A stretch of 64,000 nt of DNA, taken from positions 186,001 to 250,000 of the forward strand of contig CAVTQZ010000002.1 in assembly GCA_963737015.1 (NCBI GenBank), given 5' to 3'. The DNA is from CAVTQZ01 sp963737015. GTDB lineage: Bacteria > Actinomycetota > Acidimicrobiia > Acidimicrobiales > UBA8190. Within the stretch, counting starts at the first letter, position 1. Every line of letters starts with the position of its first letter. The translations under genes were made by a program, and so were the position numbers. Of this stretch, positions 63,545 to 64,000 are shown piece after piece. The notes under the pieces were generated by a model. It was not told where the DNA came from. It saw nothing but the letters and a program-made list of their open reading frames with translations, and did not search any database.

Positions 63545-64000
63545 CTAACCGATGCTCCGGTCTGCGTGCTCGTGAACGGCGACAGTCGAGACCTCCGGGA
63601 GCGCGACCACCACGATCTCCGCTCCCGTTACGTGTTCGAGCAGGTGCTCGACCGTGTGGCCCAAAAATGGTCGGCCTCCGACACGGCGGACGCTCGCGCC
63701 CAGGACGACGAGATCGGCGTCCAACTCTTCCACCAACGCCTCGACTTCCTCGGCCGAAGATCGACCCACGCGCATGTCCGCACGCGCCGAGTCGACGTCA
63801 TGTCGTGAAGCTGTGTCTGCGGCTTCCCCGAGGACCGCGTCGCCAGCTCTCTGCGCGCTTTGAAGGGCCGGCTCTGCGGCAGCAGACGGACGCGTCAGCA
63901 CGTGTACGAGCCTCACCTCCGCGCCGGTGCATCGGCTGATGTTGTGCGCCACCTCCTGGCCGGCACGTGAGGTCGAGGTGCCGGTCACGGGCACGACGAT
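63545..64000 (-). CDS. Universal stress protein-type domain, 5' end cut by the window edge
   Basis: At least 149 residues; the frame continues past 64000, so the true start is outside. The C-terminal USP signature ADLVVLGASVRRVGGRPFLGH, then HTVEHLLEHVTGAEIVVVALP, fits the ATP-binding G-x2-G-x9-G pattern. The upstream part (PVTGTSTSRAGQEVAHNISR) is the first strand and helix of the fold. It could be a free USP or the C-terminal domain of an antiporter. Role unknown. Confidence 0.8.
   Translation of the reverse strand: MVVPVTGTSTSRAGQEVAHNISRCTGAEVRLVHVLTRPSAAAEPALQSAQRAGDAVLGEAADTASRHDVDSARADMRVGRSSAEEVEALVEELDADLVVLGASVRRVGGRPFLGHTVEHLLEHVTGAEIVVVALPEVSTVAVHEHADRSIG

Overview
The window looks like chromosomal DNA from a GC-rich actinobacterium, probably outside the mycobacteria and most like an Acidimicrobiia-type lineage. 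The evidence is the fhaA-fhaB-pstP-pbpA-pknB cell-wall signalling cluster next to a trpG-type gene, a wax-ester-synthase/DGAT gene, a DUF222-HNH gene, many FadD/FadE genes, and secreted proteins with WNGAA and YWLVGSDGG repeats. The lineage is inferred from gene content only.

Layout. 0-11.6 kb: a small coiled-coil membrane protein, a trpG/pabA glutamine amidotransferase, sulfate activation (cysD and a cysN-cysC fusion), an NlpC/P60 hydrolase and the Ser/Thr-phosphorylation and peptidoglycan cluster (pknB, pbpA, pstP, fhaB, fhaA). 11.7-17.8 kb: a probable inserted segment bounded by a 57-bp imperfect direct repeat. It carries a stand-alone A-T-TE NRPS-like synthetase and two amidohydrolases and ends at an intact tRNA-Leu(CAG). 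The left repeat is followed by what looks like a decayed tRNA-Leu. 17.9-31.6 kb: an FtsX-like permease, a PPOX-fold protein, a secreted alpha/beta hydrolase, a secreted subtilisin with 16 WNGAA repeats and a Gly/Asn-rich tail, a secreted repeat-plus-CAP-like protein, WS/DGAT and a cytosolic hydrolase. 31.6-42.3 kb: a MerR regulator with a LiuR-like operator, DUF222-HNH, SDR, acyl-CoA synthetases, a thioesterase, an ABC exporter, an HlyIII protein and a SnoaL-like protein. 42.4-63.5 kb: a large CoA-thioester catabolism region. It contains three acyl-CoA dehydrogenases, two thiolase-fold enzymes, an HMG-CoA-synthase-like/DUF35 fusion, SDR, enoyl-CoA hydratase, a fused alpha/beta CoA-transferase, a class II aldolase, three acyl-CoA ligases within 59.9-63.5 kb and at 40.8 kb, and a branched-chain-type ABC importer (LivK-LivHM-LivG-LivF). 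The window ends inside a universal-stress-type gene.

How it fits together. The right half reads as uptake of a carboxylic acid or similar compound by the Liv-type importer, activation by FadD-type ligases, and stepwise beta-oxidation-like degradation. The substrate cannot be named from sequence. The left third is the conserved cell-division and cell-wall kinase neighbourhood that in Mycobacterium tuberculosis lies near the origin, with trpG on one side and, as I recall, a tRNA-Leu on the other.

Two genome-wide observations matter for any user. (1) Eleven single-base frame breaks interrupt otherwise intact genes, several in G/C homopolymers. They look like assembly or sequencing indels, and one of them creates a false 945-residue fusion. 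(2) Short tandem duplications (16-28 bp, 2-4 copies) sit repeatedly just behind stop codons.
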